A stretch of 64,000 nt of DNA from Pseudomonas sp. N040 (GCF_015637705.1 NZ_JADOBE010000003.1:62001-126000); one strand, 5' to 3'. Shown: positions 38,950 through 48,479, counted from the first letter of the stretch. Made by a program: numbers and translations. The notes: generated from the sequence alone by a model not told the origin.

Positions 38950-40062
38950 ATGCCCATTCAATTTCTTCGTCGCCTGAGCCTGATGGCCGGCCTCTGTGCC
39001 ACTGCCGCCATTGCCCAGGCCGAAACCTGGCCCGCCGCCGACTGGGAGCGCGCTGCGACGCCTGCCGGTGCCGCTGTCGAAGCCTTCGAGGCGTACAGCT
39101 TTCCGCCCCGCGATGACCAGACCCAGGCCGGTATCCGCACCGATGCGGTGGTGGTGATTCGCGACGGCCAGCTGGTCTACGAACGCTACGCCGGGCCGAC
39201 CAAGGCCGGCACGCCGCACCTGACCTGGTCGGTGAGCAAGAGCCTGATGTCGGCGATCATGGGCGTGGCCTATGGTGAAGGGCGCTTCCAGCTGAGCGAC
39301 CCGGTGGCCAAATACTACCCGCCGTTCGCCGCGCATCCGCAGACCAAGCTCGGCCACCTGTTCAACTGGGCCTCCGGCCTGGACTGGCAGGAAGACTACG
39401 AACTGGCGCCGCTGCGCTCCTCGGTGGTGGCCATGCTGTATACCCGTGGCCACGCGGACATGGGCGCCTTTACCGCCGCGCACAAGCAGGGCGCCGCCCC
39501 CGGTACGCGCTTCCGCTACTCCAGCGGTGACAGCACCGTGCTGGCTGCCGCGCTGAAAGGCATGGTCGGCGCCGAAGCGTACAAGGACTATCCGTGGACC
39601 GCCCTGTTCCAGCCGCTGGGGATTACTTCGGCGGTCTGGGAAAGCGATCCGCAGGGCACCTATGTCGGCTCTTCCTATGCCTACATGAGCGCTCGCGACC
39701 TGGCCCGCGTCGGCCTGCTGATGCAGCGCGGCGGGCGCTGGCAGGACCGCCAGCTGCTACCCAAGCCGTGGGTGGATTTCAGCCTGACGCCGTTCGCCGA
39801 CTTCAAGGCGGAGAAGCCCGATGACGCCGTGCCGGCCGGGCAGTGGTGGCTCAACCTGTCCTTCGAGGGGGCGCCCAAGCCGTGGCCGGATGTCCCGCCC
39901 ACCGCCTTTGCCGCGCTCGGGCACTGGGGCCAGTCCCTGTATGTGTTGCCTGAACAGAACCTGGTGATCGTGCGCTATGCCGATGACCGCGACCACAGCT
40001 ACCAGCACAATGAATTCCTCAAGCGGGCGCTGGCCGCCTTTGCCGGCGAGGTACAACCATGA
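38950..40062 (+). CDS. Secreted serine hydrolase, beta-lactamase/penicillin-binding fold
   Basis: A 370-residue protein with a Sec signal peptide (cleavage near AQAE, residue 25). The catalytic SxxK is SVSK with Ser94 and Lys97. FRYSSGDS supplies the Tyr motif and GHWGQS the third. These are class C beta-lactamase-like hydrolases, which act as esterases, peptidases or carboxypeptidases and seldom as true beta-lactamases. The substrate is unknown. The next small gene overlaps its stop by the ATGA arrangement, indicating one operon. Confidence 0.82.
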   Translation: MPIQFLRRLSLMAGLCATAAIAQAETWPAADWERAATPAGAAVEAFEAYSFPPRDDQTQAGIRTDAVVVIRDGQLVYERYAGPTKAGTPHLTWSVSKSLMSAIMGVAYGEGRFQLSDPVAKYYPPFAAHPQTKLGHLFNWASGLDWQEDYELAPLRSSVVAMLYTRGHADMGAFTAAHKQGAAPGTRFRYSSGDSTVLAAALKGMVGAEAYKDYPWTALFQPLGITSAVWESDPQGTYVGSSYAYMSARDLARVGLLMQRGGRWQDRQLLPKPWVDFSLTPFADFKAEKPDDAVPAGQWWLNLSFEGAPKPWPDVPPTAFAALGHWGQSLYVLPEQNLVIVRYADDRDHSYQHNEFLKRALAAFAGEVQP

Positions 40063-40391
40063 AACGCCATCACCTGCTCACCCTGCTGATCATCATCCTG
40101 GTCCTGCTGTTTGGCCTGGCCTGGCCGAACCGGGCGCACCTGGCTGCCTTCCCGGACATCATCAGCGCCTACACGGCCAAGGAGTACTGCTCCTGCCGCT
40201 ACGTGATGGACAACCCGGCCGACTATTGCGTGAGCTACGCGAAACAGTACGTTCCGCTCAGCGGCTTTTTCGACGACCAGGCGCACAAGCGGGTAACTGC
40301 CAGCGGCCTGGGGCGCAGCAATACCGCTGCCTGGCTGGGCCCGCGGGAAGGCTGCCGCCTGCTCGATCAGGCCGATGCGTTGCCGCAGTGA
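40059..40391 (+). CDS. Small Cys-containing membrane-anchored protein of unknown function
   Basis: A 110-residue protein with an N-terminal hydrophobic anchor or signal (about residues 6-24), then YCSCRYVMD, DYCVSYAKQY and GCRLLDQ. Four Cys suggest disulfides or metal binding outside the cytoplasm. Its ATG overlaps the stop of the serine hydrolase by four bases, so it is probably made with that enzyme and may act with it. No family was recognised with confidence; similar short proteins are sometimes labelled amidase in databases without support. Confidence 0.65.
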   Translation: MKRHHLLTLLIIILVLLFGLAWPNRAHLAAFPDIISAYTAKEYCSCRYVMDNPADYCVSYAKQYVPLSGFFDDQAHKRVTASGLGRSNTAAWLGPREGCRLLDQADALPQ

Positions 40392-40472
40392 AGGACGGCG
40401 GCCGTGCCGCTCGGCCGGCCTGCATGGCCGGCTTGGCAGCGGTAGTCCTCAGGTCGCGGCGGGCTGCTCCGC

Positions 40473-41723
40473 TCAGGGCAGCGGATTGGCAAAGCGAACC
40501 AGCCCCCGGTGTTCCCTGGCAAACGGCGTGACATAGATCTGCCCGTCTGGCCCGGGGATCGCCGAGGCGATATGCACCGCCTTCGGGCCTTCGTACCAGG
40601 CACTGTAGAGGGGGGTGGCGGCATCGGCCGACAGGGCGAGCACGCCGGTCTCCTTTGGCTGGTCCATCCAGTTCAGCGGCAGGCGCAGCAGGATGTGCTT
40701 GAGCCAGGGGTGCTCGTGCAGCCAGCTGATCAGTGCGCTGCGCTTGGCGTACATGCCGCACCAGATGCGCCCCCTGGCATCGCGGTCCATGCCGTCGCAC
40801 ATGCCGGGCATGCCATCCAGCACCACTTCGTCCGTTCCGGCCCGCGGCCCGGCGACGAACAGGCGGGTGATCCTGAAGCCGGCCGTCTGGCTGGTGAGGA
40901 TCGAGGTTTCGCGCGGCTGTCCGGGGTGCAGGTCATAGAGGATGCCGTCCGGGAAGAAATAGCCCGCGGCCACCAGCCGGGTTTCGCCGGTCGCCAGGTC
41001 GTGGAGCCAGATCCGCCCGTTGCCCTGGTAGGCCAGTACCTCAGGCACCGTCCCGCCGCCCATCGAGGCGCCGTCGTAGGCGAACGGCTCGCTGAAATAG
41101 ATGCGCTGGCCATCCGCGCTGATCTCGAGGTCGTTGCAGAAGGCCAGCGGGCGCTTGTGTGCCTCCGGGCTGCCCGGCGTCAGGCGCGGCGCGCTGGCGT
41201 CGTCCAGCGGCCAGACCTTCGCCGGGCCGATGTCGCTGCCGGTGTCGGGCACATCGAGCACCACCGGGGTCAGTGCCCGGGTCGAGAGCTTGAGCCGGTA
41301 CAGGCCGACCCGCTCGGTGGCCGGGTAGTGGTCACCCCACAGATGGGAGGCGCAGAAGTAGAGGGTGTCCGGGTCGCCTAGCGATTCGTGTAGGCCGGCC
41401 GCCATCAGCGGCGTGTCGAGGAACACTGCGGCCTGCCCGCGCTTGAAATCGTAGCGCCACAGCTTGCCGTCCATGCCGGAGGCCAGCGCCTGCTGCCCGC
41501 CATGCAGGAATACCACATCATCATGCCCCGGCATGTCCGACGGCAGCACCTGCAGCGCGCGGGCGAAGTCCGTCGAGTGGTCAACTGCGGCGGTTTCGGT
41601 CGTCAGGCGGTTGTCGAAGCGGATGACGTCAGGCACGCGATGGTGCGCGGGCGGGGTCGCCATCCACCACCACCCAGCGACCAGCAGCAGTGTACCCAGC
41701 GCCGTCAGATTTCCGAGCTTCAT
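40473..41723 (-). CDS. SMP-30/gluconolactonase-like beta-propeller protein
   Basis: A 416-residue protein with an N-terminal membrane anchor (about residues 7-22) and a six-bladed propeller like those of SMP-30 and strictosidine synthase-like proteins. Typical stretches are FCNDLEISADGQRIYFSEPF, YFFPDGILYDL and MPGMCDGMDRDARGRIWCGM, with Asn and Asp residues that bind a metal ion. The family includes lactonases and arylesterases; the substrate here is unknown. It runs convergently to the serine hydrolase pair. Confidence 0.7.
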   Translation of the reverse strand: MKLGNLTALGTLLLVAGWWWMATPPAHHRVPDVIRFDNRLTTETAAVDHSTDFARALQVLPSDMPGHDDVVFLHGGQQALASGMDGKLWRYDFKRGQAAVFLDTPLMAAGLHESLGDPDTLYFCASHLWGDHYPATERVGLYRLKLSTRALTPVVLDVPDTGSDIGPAKVWPLDDASAPRLTPGSPEAHKRPLAFCNDLEISADGQRIYFSEPFAYDGASMGGGTVPEVLAYQGNGRIWLHDLATGETRLVAAGYFFPDGILYDLHPGQPRETSILTSQTAGFRITRLFVAGPRAGTDEVVLDGMPGMCDGMDRDARGRIWCGMYAKRSALISWLHEHPWLKHILLRLPLNWMDQPKETGVLALSADAATPLYSAWYEGPKAVHIASAIPGPDGQIYVTPFAREHRGLVRFANPLP

Positions 41724-41798
41724 GTGTGTGGTTTCCTTGCTGGTGTGACTGAGAGCGGACCTGCAGGCGCTTCGCGAGCCTGCGGCAGCCAGTGTATT

Positions 41799-41985
41799 TC
41801 AAGGCCAGGGGCGCAGGCGGATCAGGTTGCCATCGGCGTCCGTGAGCAACAATGCACCATCCGCCGCGCTTTGCGCCAACGCCCCCCTTTGTCTGCACAA
41901 TCCGGCTGGCCAGCTGGCCGGCCTGCCCGCGCTGCACCGGTTGCTGCGCCGCGGCAGGCTTTGCAAAGCGGGCGGGGGAGGCTAA
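41799..41985 (-). pseudogene. Possible C-terminal remnant of a beta-propeller enzyme
   Basis: On the minus strand, after a run of G near 41885, a frame reads LAQSAADGALLLTDADGNL and ends RPWP plus stop at 41799. This looks like the last blade of a secreted propeller enzyme. The upstream part (GQLASRIVQTK) is in another frame. This suggests a decayed, frameshifted gene end. The evidence is thin. Confidence 0.25.
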
Positions 41986-42058
41986 GGTTGTGCCGGCGCG
42001 TGGCCGTGGCCCGCCGCCGCTGTATACCTTCCCAGGATCCTCGCCGAACGGTTTACCC

Positions 42059-42634
42059 ATGCACAGGTTGATTCTTCTTCTGCTCGGAGTGTTGCTCGCC
42101 CGGCCGCTGCTTGCCGAGTGGCGCGTCGACGCCGAATCCTCGCGGATTTCCTTCATTGCGACCAAGGACGCACGGCAGGCCGAGGTCGGCCGGTTTTTCG
42201 GCCTGCAGGGCATTGTCGACGAGCAGGGCGCCGTGCGCCTGCAAGTCGAGCTGGACTCCATGCGCACCGGGGTGCTGGTGCAGGACCAGCGCCTGCACCA
42301 GGAGCTGTTCGAGGTGTCGCGCTTTGCCTTCGCCGAAGTGACGGCCCAGCTCGACCTGCAACCGATCACCAACCTGGCCCCCGGTGCGCAGATGGAAATC
42401 CAGCTGCCGGCCATCCTCAGCCTGCATGGGGTGGAACAGGCCTTCAGCAGCGACCTGCTGGTCACCCGCCTGGATGAACACCGCTTCCAGATTGTCACGC
42501 TGACCCCGGCGCTCATCGATGCCGCCGACTTCGGCCTGGCCCCGGCGCTGGAAGGCCTGCGCCAGAGCGCCGGACTGGAAAGCGTCAGCCTGTCGGTGCC
42601 GGTCAGTGCCGTACTGATCCTGCGCCAGCGCTGA
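42059..42634 (+). CDS. YceI-family periplasmic protein
   Basis: A 191-residue YceI-like protein with a signal peptide (MHRLILLLLGVLLARPLLA). WRVDAESSRISFIATKD at the mature start is the typical opening of this lipocalin-like fold, which binds polyisoprenoid or similar lipids. VQVE-type strands and HGVEQAF follow. Function in the cell is not established. The ATG at 42059 is chosen because the signal peptide starts there. Its stop TGA overlaps by one base the ATG of the next gene. Confidence 0.82.
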   Translation: MHRLILLLLGVLLARPLLAEWRVDAESSRISFIATKDARQAEVGRFFGLQGIVDEQGAVRLQVELDSMRTGVLVQDQRLHQELFEVSRFAFAEVTAQLDLQPITNLAPGAQMEIQLPAILSLHGVEQAFSSDLLVTRLDEHRFQIVTLTPALIDAADFGLAPALEGLRQSAGLESVSLSVPVSAVLILRQR

Positions 42635-43788
42635 TGTACGAAATCTACCCCTGGCGCACCGGCAACCAGTTTGCCTTGCTGGTCGACGGGCCGGAATTTT
42701 TCCCGCGCATGCTGCGCGCCATTGCTGAGGCCAGCCTGCGGGTTGACCTGGAGTTGTACCTGGTCAGCAGCGGCGCCTGCGCCACCGCGCTGCTCGATGG
42801 CCTGGTCGGTGCTGCCGCACGGGGTGTGCAGGTGCGCTGCCTGTTCGACGACTTCGGCAGCCAGGCGCTGAGTCTGAGTGACCGGCAGCGCCTGCTGCAG
42901 GCCGGCATCAGCCTGGCCTTTTACAACCCGCTGAGCTGGCGCGCCGGCCTGCGCAACCTGTATCGCGATCACCGCAAGCTGCTGTTGGTCGATGGCCGGC
43001 TGGCCTATACCGGGGGTGCCGGCGCCACCGACGAATTCTGGCAACCGGGTGAGTCGCAGAGCCTCTGGCACGAGGTGATGGTCGAGCAGCGCGGGCCGCT
43101 GCTGGCGGACTGGCAGCTGCTGTTCGACCTGCAGTGGCAGGCCTGCACCGCGCCCAAAGCCTGGAAGATCCCTACTGCGCCGACCGGGCAGCAGTTGCCG
43201 GCGTTGCCGCGGCAGGGGTCCGGCTGGGGGCGGGTGGCCTATGCCAGCGCCCGCGAGCACCGCGACATCCTGCAGTCGCTGCTGCGCGCGCTGAAGGCCG
43301 GCCGCCAGCGCATCTGGCTGGCCACGCCGTATTTCCTGCCGACCTGGAAAGTGCGTCGCGCCTTGCGCAAGGCGGCGTCGCGCGGGGTGGACGTGCGCCT
43401 GCTGCTGACCAGCCAGCACACCGACAACCATCCGGTACGCTATGCCGGGCGCCGCTTCTACCCGGCCCTGCTGCGCGCCGGGGTGCGCATCTTCGAGTAC
43501 CAGCCGCGCTTTACCCACCTGAAGCTGGTGCTGGTGGACGACTGGGTAAGCCTGGGCTCGTGCAACTTCGATCACTGGAACCTGCGCTTCAACCTCGACG
43601 CCAACCTGGAAACCCGCGATGCGCAGTTCAGCGCGGCAGTCGCGGCGCATTTCACTACCGACTTCGCCGCCAGTGCGGAGACCAGCCTGCAGCAGTGGCG
43701 CGACCTGCCGCTGCGCGAACGCCTGCAGCAGCGCCTGTGGGGCTGGCTGGACAGCCTGGTGATCAAGTTCTTCAAGCAGCGCCAGTAG
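42634..43788 (+). CDS. Phospholipase D-type (cardiolipin synthase-like) enzyme
   Basis: A 384-residue protein with two HxKx4D motifs: HRKLLLVD (His113) and HLKLVLVD (His295), each followed by a Gly/Ser-rich stretch (YTGGAGATDEFW and SLGSCNFDHW). These are the two half-sites of the phospholipase D active site. It lacks the N-terminal membrane segments of ClsA, so it is closer to ClsB-like proteins, which transfer phosphatidyl groups to make cardiolipin or related lipids. Translation appears coupled to the YceI gene (one-base overlap). Confidence 0.87.
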   Translation: MYEIYPWRTGNQFALLVDGPEFFPRMLRAIAEASLRVDLELYLVSSGACATALLDGLVGAAARGVQVRCLFDDFGSQALSLSDRQRLLQAGISLAFYNPLSWRAGLRNLYRDHRKLLLVDGRLAYTGGAGATDEFWQPGESQSLWHEVMVEQRGPLLADWQLLFDLQWQACTAPKAWKIPTAPTGQQLPALPRQGSGWGRVAYASAREHRDILQSLLRALKAGRQRIWLATPYFLPTWKVRRALRKAASRGVDVRLLLTSQHTDNHPVRYAGRRFYPALLRAGVRIFEYQPRFTHLKLVLVDDWVSLGSCNFDHWNLRFNLDANLETRDAQFSAAVAAHFTTDFAASAETSLQQWRDLPLRERLQQRLWGWLDSLVIKFFKQRQ

Positions 43789-43886
43789 GCAGCCTTCATT
43801 CACCGGCAGGGCCGCGGTGGCTGCGGGTGCCTGGTGATTAGGCTATGTACGCGTTATCGGTTGCAGAGCACTTGTCGCAGGAGCGG

Positions 43887-43963
43887 CGTAGGGTGGGCTT
43901 CAGCCCACCGAAACAACGTGTCTGGCATTGGTGGGCTGAAGCCCACCCTACGCCCACCCTACG
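43887..43963. repeat. Palindromic repeat (family A, copy 2)
   Basis: Arms CGTAGGGTGGGCTTCAGC and its complement enclose a spacer with CGAAACAACGTGTCTGGC. The right arm end CCCACCCTACG is duplicated directly after. It lies in the gap between the phospholipase gene and sulP. Confidence 0.85.
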
Positions 43964-44014
43964 CCCCACCGGGCGGCGCAAACCAGGTCCCGGGTGCTGT
44001 TCCGGCAGGCCGGC

Positions 44015-45781
44015 TTACCGATGCGGTAACTGGACAGGGTGCGGGTGTTTCTGTTCCAGGCAGTCCAGGGTGGTTTGCGGGGCGAGCGTCTTCAGGGCCT
44101 GGTACTGGCTGATGAATACCTGTCCGCCAAAGCGCTGGAGGAAGTCCGAACGCCTGAGCTGGTCCATGACCGGTCCCTTGACCTCCGACAGGTGCAACTG
44201 CACTCCGGAGGTTTGCAGGCGTTCGACGATGGCCTCCAGCGAGTCCAGGGCGCTGGCATCGATCAGGTTCACGCCCGGGCACATCAGCACCAGATGGCGT
44301 ACTTGCGGCCTGGCCGCGATCAGTTCGCTGATGCGTTCCTCGAGAAAGCGTGCATTGGGGAAGTACAGGCTCTCGTCGACCCGCAGCGACAGCACGGCGG
44401 GGCTTTCGACCACGGCAAAGCGTTCGACATTGCGAAAATGCTCGCTGCCGGGTACCTGTCCGACCACCGCCATGTGCGGGCGGCTGGTACGCCAGAGGAA
44501 CAGCAGCAGCGACAGGCCGACACCCAGGAGGATGCCGACTTCCACGCCGATCAGCAGTACGCCGAGCAGGGTGGCCAGTTGCGCCGCGCCATCCTGGCGC
44601 GAATAGCGCCAGGTGCGGCCCAGCGAGCCGAGATCGACCAGGCTGAGCACCGCGATGATGATGGTGGCAGCCAGCACCGCCTGCGGCAGGTTGTGCAGCA
44701 GCGGCGTCAGCAGCAGCACGCTGAGGCCGATGCCGACGGCGGTGAACACGCCGGCCATCGGCGTCTGCGCGCCGGCGTCGTAGTTGACCACCGAGCGGGC
44801 AAAGCCGCCGGTAACCGGGAAGCCGCCGCTGAACGCCGCACTCAGGTTGGCCGCGCCGAGGCCCAGCAGTTCGCTGTCCGGTTCGATGCGCTGGCGGCGC
44901 TTGGCGGCCAGGGTCTGGCCCACCGATACCGATTCGACGAACCCCACCAGGCTGATCAGCAGGGCGGCCGGCAGCAACTGCAGCGCCAGTTGCAGATCCA
45001 GGGTAGGCAGGCTCAGCCCCGGCAACCCCTGGGGAATGATGCCGACCACTTTGACCCCCGCCTGTTCCAGCTGCAGCCACGACACGGCGAGGATGGCAAC
45101 GATGATCGCCAGCACCGGCCCGGCCTTGGCCAGGTTGCCGGCCGCCGCAGCGGACAGGCCCAGGCGCTGCAGCAGCGGCTTCAGGCGGGCGCGCGCCCAC
45201 CAGAGCCAGAGCAGGCTGAGCAGGCCGATCAACAGGGTGCTGCCATGCACCTGTGGCAGCCCGCGCCACAGCGCCGGGAGCAGCTGCAGCAGATTCTCGC
45301 CGCCGGCCTGGATGCCGAGAACATGCTTGAGCTGGCCGACGGCGATGAGCAGCCCGGAGGCACTGATGAAGCCGGAAATCACCGGGTGGCTGAGGAAGTT
45401 GGCGAGGAATCCCAGGCGCAACAGCGCCATGCCGGTGAGGATCAGCCCGGAAAGCAGGGCCAGCAGCATGGCGGCCCCGACATAGGCCGCGCCACCCTCG
45501 GGAAACAAGGGCCCCAGCGCCGCCGCAGTCATCAGCGAGACCACTGCCACCGGTCCGACCGCCAGTGCCCGACTGGAGCCGAACAGGGCGTAGGCCAGCA
45601 GGGGCAGGATGCTGGCATACAGCCCGGTCACCGGCGGCAGGCCGGCGAGCATGGCATAGGCCAGGCTCTGCGGGATCAGCATCAGGGTGACAATCACGGC
45701 CGCCAGGCCATCCTGGCTGGCGGTTGCCCGGTTATAGCGGCTGCCCCAGTCCAGGCAGGGCAACCAGTGGCGCAGCTTCAT
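44015..45781 (-). CDS. SulP-family anion (sulfate) permease
   Basis: A 588-residue permease with 10-12 membrane helices. SLAYAMLAGLPPVTGLYASI is the N-terminal SulP signature. GGFARSVVNYDAGAQTPMAG is a substrate-region motif. A STAS domain occupies the C-terminal 130 residues (LRVDESLYFPNARFLEERI, LVLMCPGVNLIDASAL). It may carry sulfate or another anion such as bicarbonate. Its ATG overlaps the stop of the DUF442-SQR gene by four bases, so in this operon it probably handles sulfate or sulfite arising from sulfide oxidation. The direction of transport is an inference. Confidence 0.85.
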   Translation of the reverse strand: MKLRHWLPCLDWGSRYNRATASQDGLAAVIVTLMLIPQSLAYAMLAGLPPVTGLYASILPLLAYALFGSSRALAVGPVAVVSLMTAAALGPLFPEGGAAYVGAAMLLALLSGLILTGMALLRLGFLANFLSHPVISGFISASGLLIAVGQLKHVLGIQAGGENLLQLLPALWRGLPQVHGSTLLIGLLSLLWLWWARARLKPLLQRLGLSAAAAGNLAKAGPVLAIIVAILAVSWLQLEQAGVKVVGIIPQGLPGLSLPTLDLQLALQLLPAALLISLVGFVESVSVGQTLAAKRRQRIEPDSELLGLGAANLSAAFSGGFPVTGGFARSVVNYDAGAQTPMAGVFTAVGIGLSVLLLTPLLHNLPQAVLAATIIIAVLSLVDLGSLGRTWRYSRQDGAAQLATLLGVLLIGVEVGILLGVGLSLLLFLWRTSRPHMAVVGQVPGSEHFRNVERFAVVESPAVLSLRVDESLYFPNARFLEERISELIAARPQVRHLVLMCPGVNLIDASALDSLEAIVERLQTSGVQLHLSEVKGPVMDQLRRSDFLQRFGGQVFISQYQALKTLAPQTTLDCLEQKHPHPVQLPHR

Positions 45782-47520
45782 GGGTTCGGTTCCTTGCCAA
45801 AGTCGCAGGCTGGCGGGGCTTCGACTGGCAGCGGCTCATGCGGCAGGCGCTTGGGCTTGGCCAGCCACTCATGGCCGCGCAGCATCATGTCGAAGTAGAT
45901 GCTCGGCATCAGCTTCACCTTGAGTTCCCAGGCCAGGCGCCGCGGAATGGCCGGATCGAGCGGGAAGCTGGGCAGCAATTTGCCGCCGTAGCCGAATTCC
46001 GCCAGCACCACCTTGCCGCGCTCCACGGTCAGCGGGCAGGAGCCGTAACCGTCGTACAGCGCCCGTGGACCCTTGCCGGCCAGCACGGCGATGACGTTCT
46101 CGGCCACCACCGGTGCCTGCTTGCGCACGGCCGCCGCGGTCTTGGCGTTCGGCGCGGCGCACACATCGCCGAGACTGAAGATGTTGCCAAAGCGCGGATG
46201 GCGCAGGGTTTCGTGATCGGCCTCGATCCAGCCCTCGGCATTGGCCAGTGGGCTCTGCCGGATAAATTCCGGGGCCTGCTGGGGCGGCACGGCATGCAGG
46301 AAGTCGAAGGATTTCTCCACTGTCTGCGTGTTGCCCTGGGCGTCGACCTGCTTGAACCAGGCCTTGCGTGCCGGGCCATCAACCGCAGTCAGGCTGGTAT
46401 TGAAGTTGAGCTGCGCGCCATAGCGTTCGACGTAGCGCATCAGCGGCGGGACGAAGGTCGGCACGCCAAACAGCACGGCACCCGCCGAGCAGAACTCCAC
46501 GTCGATATCCGGCAGCACCCCTTGCTGCCGCCACCAGTCGCAGGACAGGTACATGGCCTTCTGCGGCGCGCCGGCACACTTGATCGGCATCGCGGGCTGG
46601 GTGAACAGGGCGCGGCCACGGCGCAGGCTCTGCACCTGCTGCCAGGTGTAGGGGGCCAGCTCGAACTGATAGTTGGAGGTCACGCCATGCTTGCCCAGGG
46701 TCTCCCCGAGGCCTTCGACGGCATCCCAGTTCAGGCTCAGTCCGGGGCAGACGATCAGGCTGCGATAGCCGAGGCGATTGCCGTCTTCCAGCACGATCCG
46801 TTGTTGCTCGGGCTCGAATCCGGCGACCGCCGCATGTATCCATTGCGCCCCCTTGGGAATGCAGCGCGCCATCGGCCGCTCGGTACGCGCACGATCGAAG
46901 ATGCCGGCGCCGACCAGGGTCCAGCCCGGCTGGTAGTAATGCTGTTCGCGCGGTTCGATGACGGCAATCCGCAGGTGCGGATCGCGCCGCAACAGGCTGG
47001 CGGTTACCGCACAGCCGGCTGCACCGCCCCCCACGACCAGCACGTCGTAGCGCTGGGTCGGGGCCGCACTGGCGGGCGCCTGCAGCTGCGGGGTCTGCTG
47101 CCAGCGCTGCTGCAGGCGCGCGGCCAGCCCGGCCAGGTCATAGCCGGCTGCGCGGGCAGTGTCGAGCAGCACCTGAGGGTCAAGGTGATGCGCCTCGCTG
47201 AGCGCCCACAGGCTGGAAGAGCGCGTGCCGCTGCGGCAGAAGGCCAGGACCGGCCCGCGCACGCGGCCGAGCAGTTCGGCAAAGGCGCTGACATCGCCAT
47301 CGGTTATCTGCCCGGAGATTACCGGCAGATAGTAGTAGTCCAGGCCGCTGGCCTGCGCCGCCGCCTGCATCTGGGCCGAGCCGGGCTGCCCCTCACCCTC
47401 GCCATCCGGACGGTTGTTGATCACGCTGCGATACCCGGCCGCGGCCAGGGTGCCCATGTCCGCAGGTTGCAATTGGGCCGCGACCGCGATGAACGGGGTC
47501 AGGCGCTTGAGCGAGTCCAT
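45778..47520 (-). CDS. DUF442 phosphatase-like domain fused to sulfide:quinone oxidoreductase
   Basis: A 580-residue fusion. Residues 1-140 are a DUF442/Blh-type domain with CRSGTRSS (Cys95, Arg100), a rhodanese or dual-specificity phosphatase-like loop. From about residue 155 the sequence is a flavoprotein of the sulfide:quinone oxidoreductase family: VLVVGGGAAGCAVTASLL binds FAD, CPGLSLNWD and IFSLGDVCAAPNAKTAAAVR close the FAD site. Cys residues near the active site (MPIKCAGAP, CDFGKEP) may take part in sulfide oxidation to persulfide. The gene lies 10 bases after the persulfide dioxygenase gene and overlaps sulP, forming one unit. Confidence 0.82.
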   Translation of the reverse strand: MDSLKRLTPFIAVAAQLQPADMGTLAAAGYRSVINNRPDGEGEGQPGSAQMQAAAQASGLDYYYLPVISGQITDGDVSAFAELLGRVRGPVLAFCRSGTRSSSLWALSEAHHLDPQVLLDTARAAGYDLAGLAARLQQRWQQTPQLQAPASAAPTQRYDVLVVGGGAAGCAVTASLLRRDPHLRIAVIEPREQHYYQPGWTLVGAGIFDRARTERPMARCIPKGAQWIHAAVAGFEPEQQRIVLEDGNRLGYRSLIVCPGLSLNWDAVEGLGETLGKHGVTSNYQFELAPYTWQQVQSLRRGRALFTQPAMPIKCAGAPQKAMYLSCDWWRQQGVLPDIDVEFCSAGAVLFGVPTFVPPLMRYVERYGAQLNFNTSLTAVDGPARKAWFKQVDAQGNTQTVEKSFDFLHAVPPQQAPEFIRQSPLANAEGWIEADHETLRHPRFGNIFSLGDVCAAPNAKTAAAVRKQAPVVAENVIAVLAGKGPRALYDGYGSCPLTVERGKVVLAEFGYGGKLLPSFPLDPAIPRRLAWELKVKLMPSIYFDMMLRGHEWLAKPKRLPHEPLPVEAPPACDFGKEPNP

Positions 47521-47530
47521 GGTGATTGCC

Positions 47531-48394
47531 TCAGAGCACGTCGAGAGGGATTTTCAGGTAGCGGGTGCCGTTGTCTTCGGCGGGCGGCATTTGCCCGGCG
47601 CGCATGTTCACCTGCACGGACGGCAGGATCAGCATCGGCATGCCGAGGGTGGCATCGCGCGCACTGCGCATGGCCACAAAATCCGCTTCGCTGATGCCCT
47701 CGTGCACATGCACATTGTGCGCACGCTCCTCGGCCACGCTGGTCTGGTAGCGGTAGTCGTCGCGTCCCGGCGCCTTGTAGTCATGACACATGAACAGCCG
47801 GGTATCCCCGGGCAGGGCGAACAACTTGCGAATCGACTGGAACAGGATCCGCGCATCACCGCCCGGGAAGTCACAGCGGGCAGTGCCGTAGTCGGGCATG
47901 AACAGGGTGTCGCCGACGAAGCCGGCATCGCCGATCAGGTAGGTCATGCAGGCCGGAGTATGGCCCGGGGTGTGCAGCGCCCGCGCCTCGATAGAGCCGA
48001 CCATGAACGTGTCGCCATCCTTGAGCAGGCGGTCGAACTGGCGGCCGTCGGTGGCGAATTCGCTGCCGGCATTGAACAGCTTGCCGAAGGTATCCTGCAC
48101 CACGGTGATGTTCTCGCCGATGGCCAGTTGCCCGCCCAGTTCACGCTTCAGGTAGGGCGCCGCAGACAGGTGATCGGCGTGCACATGGGTTTCCAGCAGC
48201 CAGTCGACCTGCAGGCCCTGTTCGCGGACATAGGCGATCAGGCGGTCGGCGTTCTTCACCGACGTGCGTCCGGATGCCGCCTCATAGTCGAGTACCGAGT
48301 CGATAATCGCGCAGTGCCGGGTCGACGGATCGCTGACCACATAGCTGTAGGTGTAGGTGGCGGGATCGAAAAAGGCTTCAACGTGTGGCTGCAT
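47531..48394 (-). CDS. Persulfide dioxygenase-like metallo-beta-lactamase fold protein
   Basis: A 287-residue enzyme with the metal-binding motif HVHADH (His70, His72, Asp74, His75). LHTPGHTPACMTYLIGD, FVGDTLFMPDYGTARCDFPGG and MCHDYKAPG carry the remaining ligands. This is the ETHE1/Blh group, which oxidises glutathione persulfide to sulfite with a mononuclear iron. It is the first gene in a three-gene unit with SQR and SulP, giving sulfide to persulfide to sulfite. The region upstream has inverted repeats that could be operators of a BigR/SqrR-type or other repressor. Confidence 0.87.
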   Translation of the reverse strand: MQPHVEAFFDPATYTYSYVVSDPSTRHCAIIDSVLDYEAASGRTSVKNADRLIAYVREQGLQVDWLLETHVHADHLSAAPYLKRELGGQLAIGENITVVQDTFGKLFNAGSEFATDGRQFDRLLKDGDTFMVGSIEARALHTPGHTPACMTYLIGDAGFVGDTLFMPDYGTARCDFPGGDARILFQSIRKLFALPGDTRLFMCHDYKAPGRDDYRYQTSVAEERAHNVHVHEGISEADFVAMRSARDATLGMPMLILPSVQVNMRAGQMPPAEDNGTRYLKIPLDVL

Positions 48395-48444
48395 GGCGGG
48401 ACTCCTCGCGTGGATACCCCGGAGGGTAATCGATTAAGAGGAAT

Positions 48445-48460
48445 CGTAACTATTTTTACG
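48445..48460. promoter_or_regulatory. Inverted repeat CGTAA-N6-TTACG
   Basis: A 5-base inverted repeat lies about 55 bases upstream of the persulfide dioxygenase start, in an AT-rich promoter region. It could be an operator for that operon. Confidence 0.4.
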
Positions 48461-48479
48461 TTCTATGCTTAGAATTATT

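Noticed and set aside
45724..47694. A 656-codon plus-strand open frame opposite the DUF442-SQR gene
   Set aside because: It is a GC-driven shadow of a gene with clear FAD-binding and active-site motifs.
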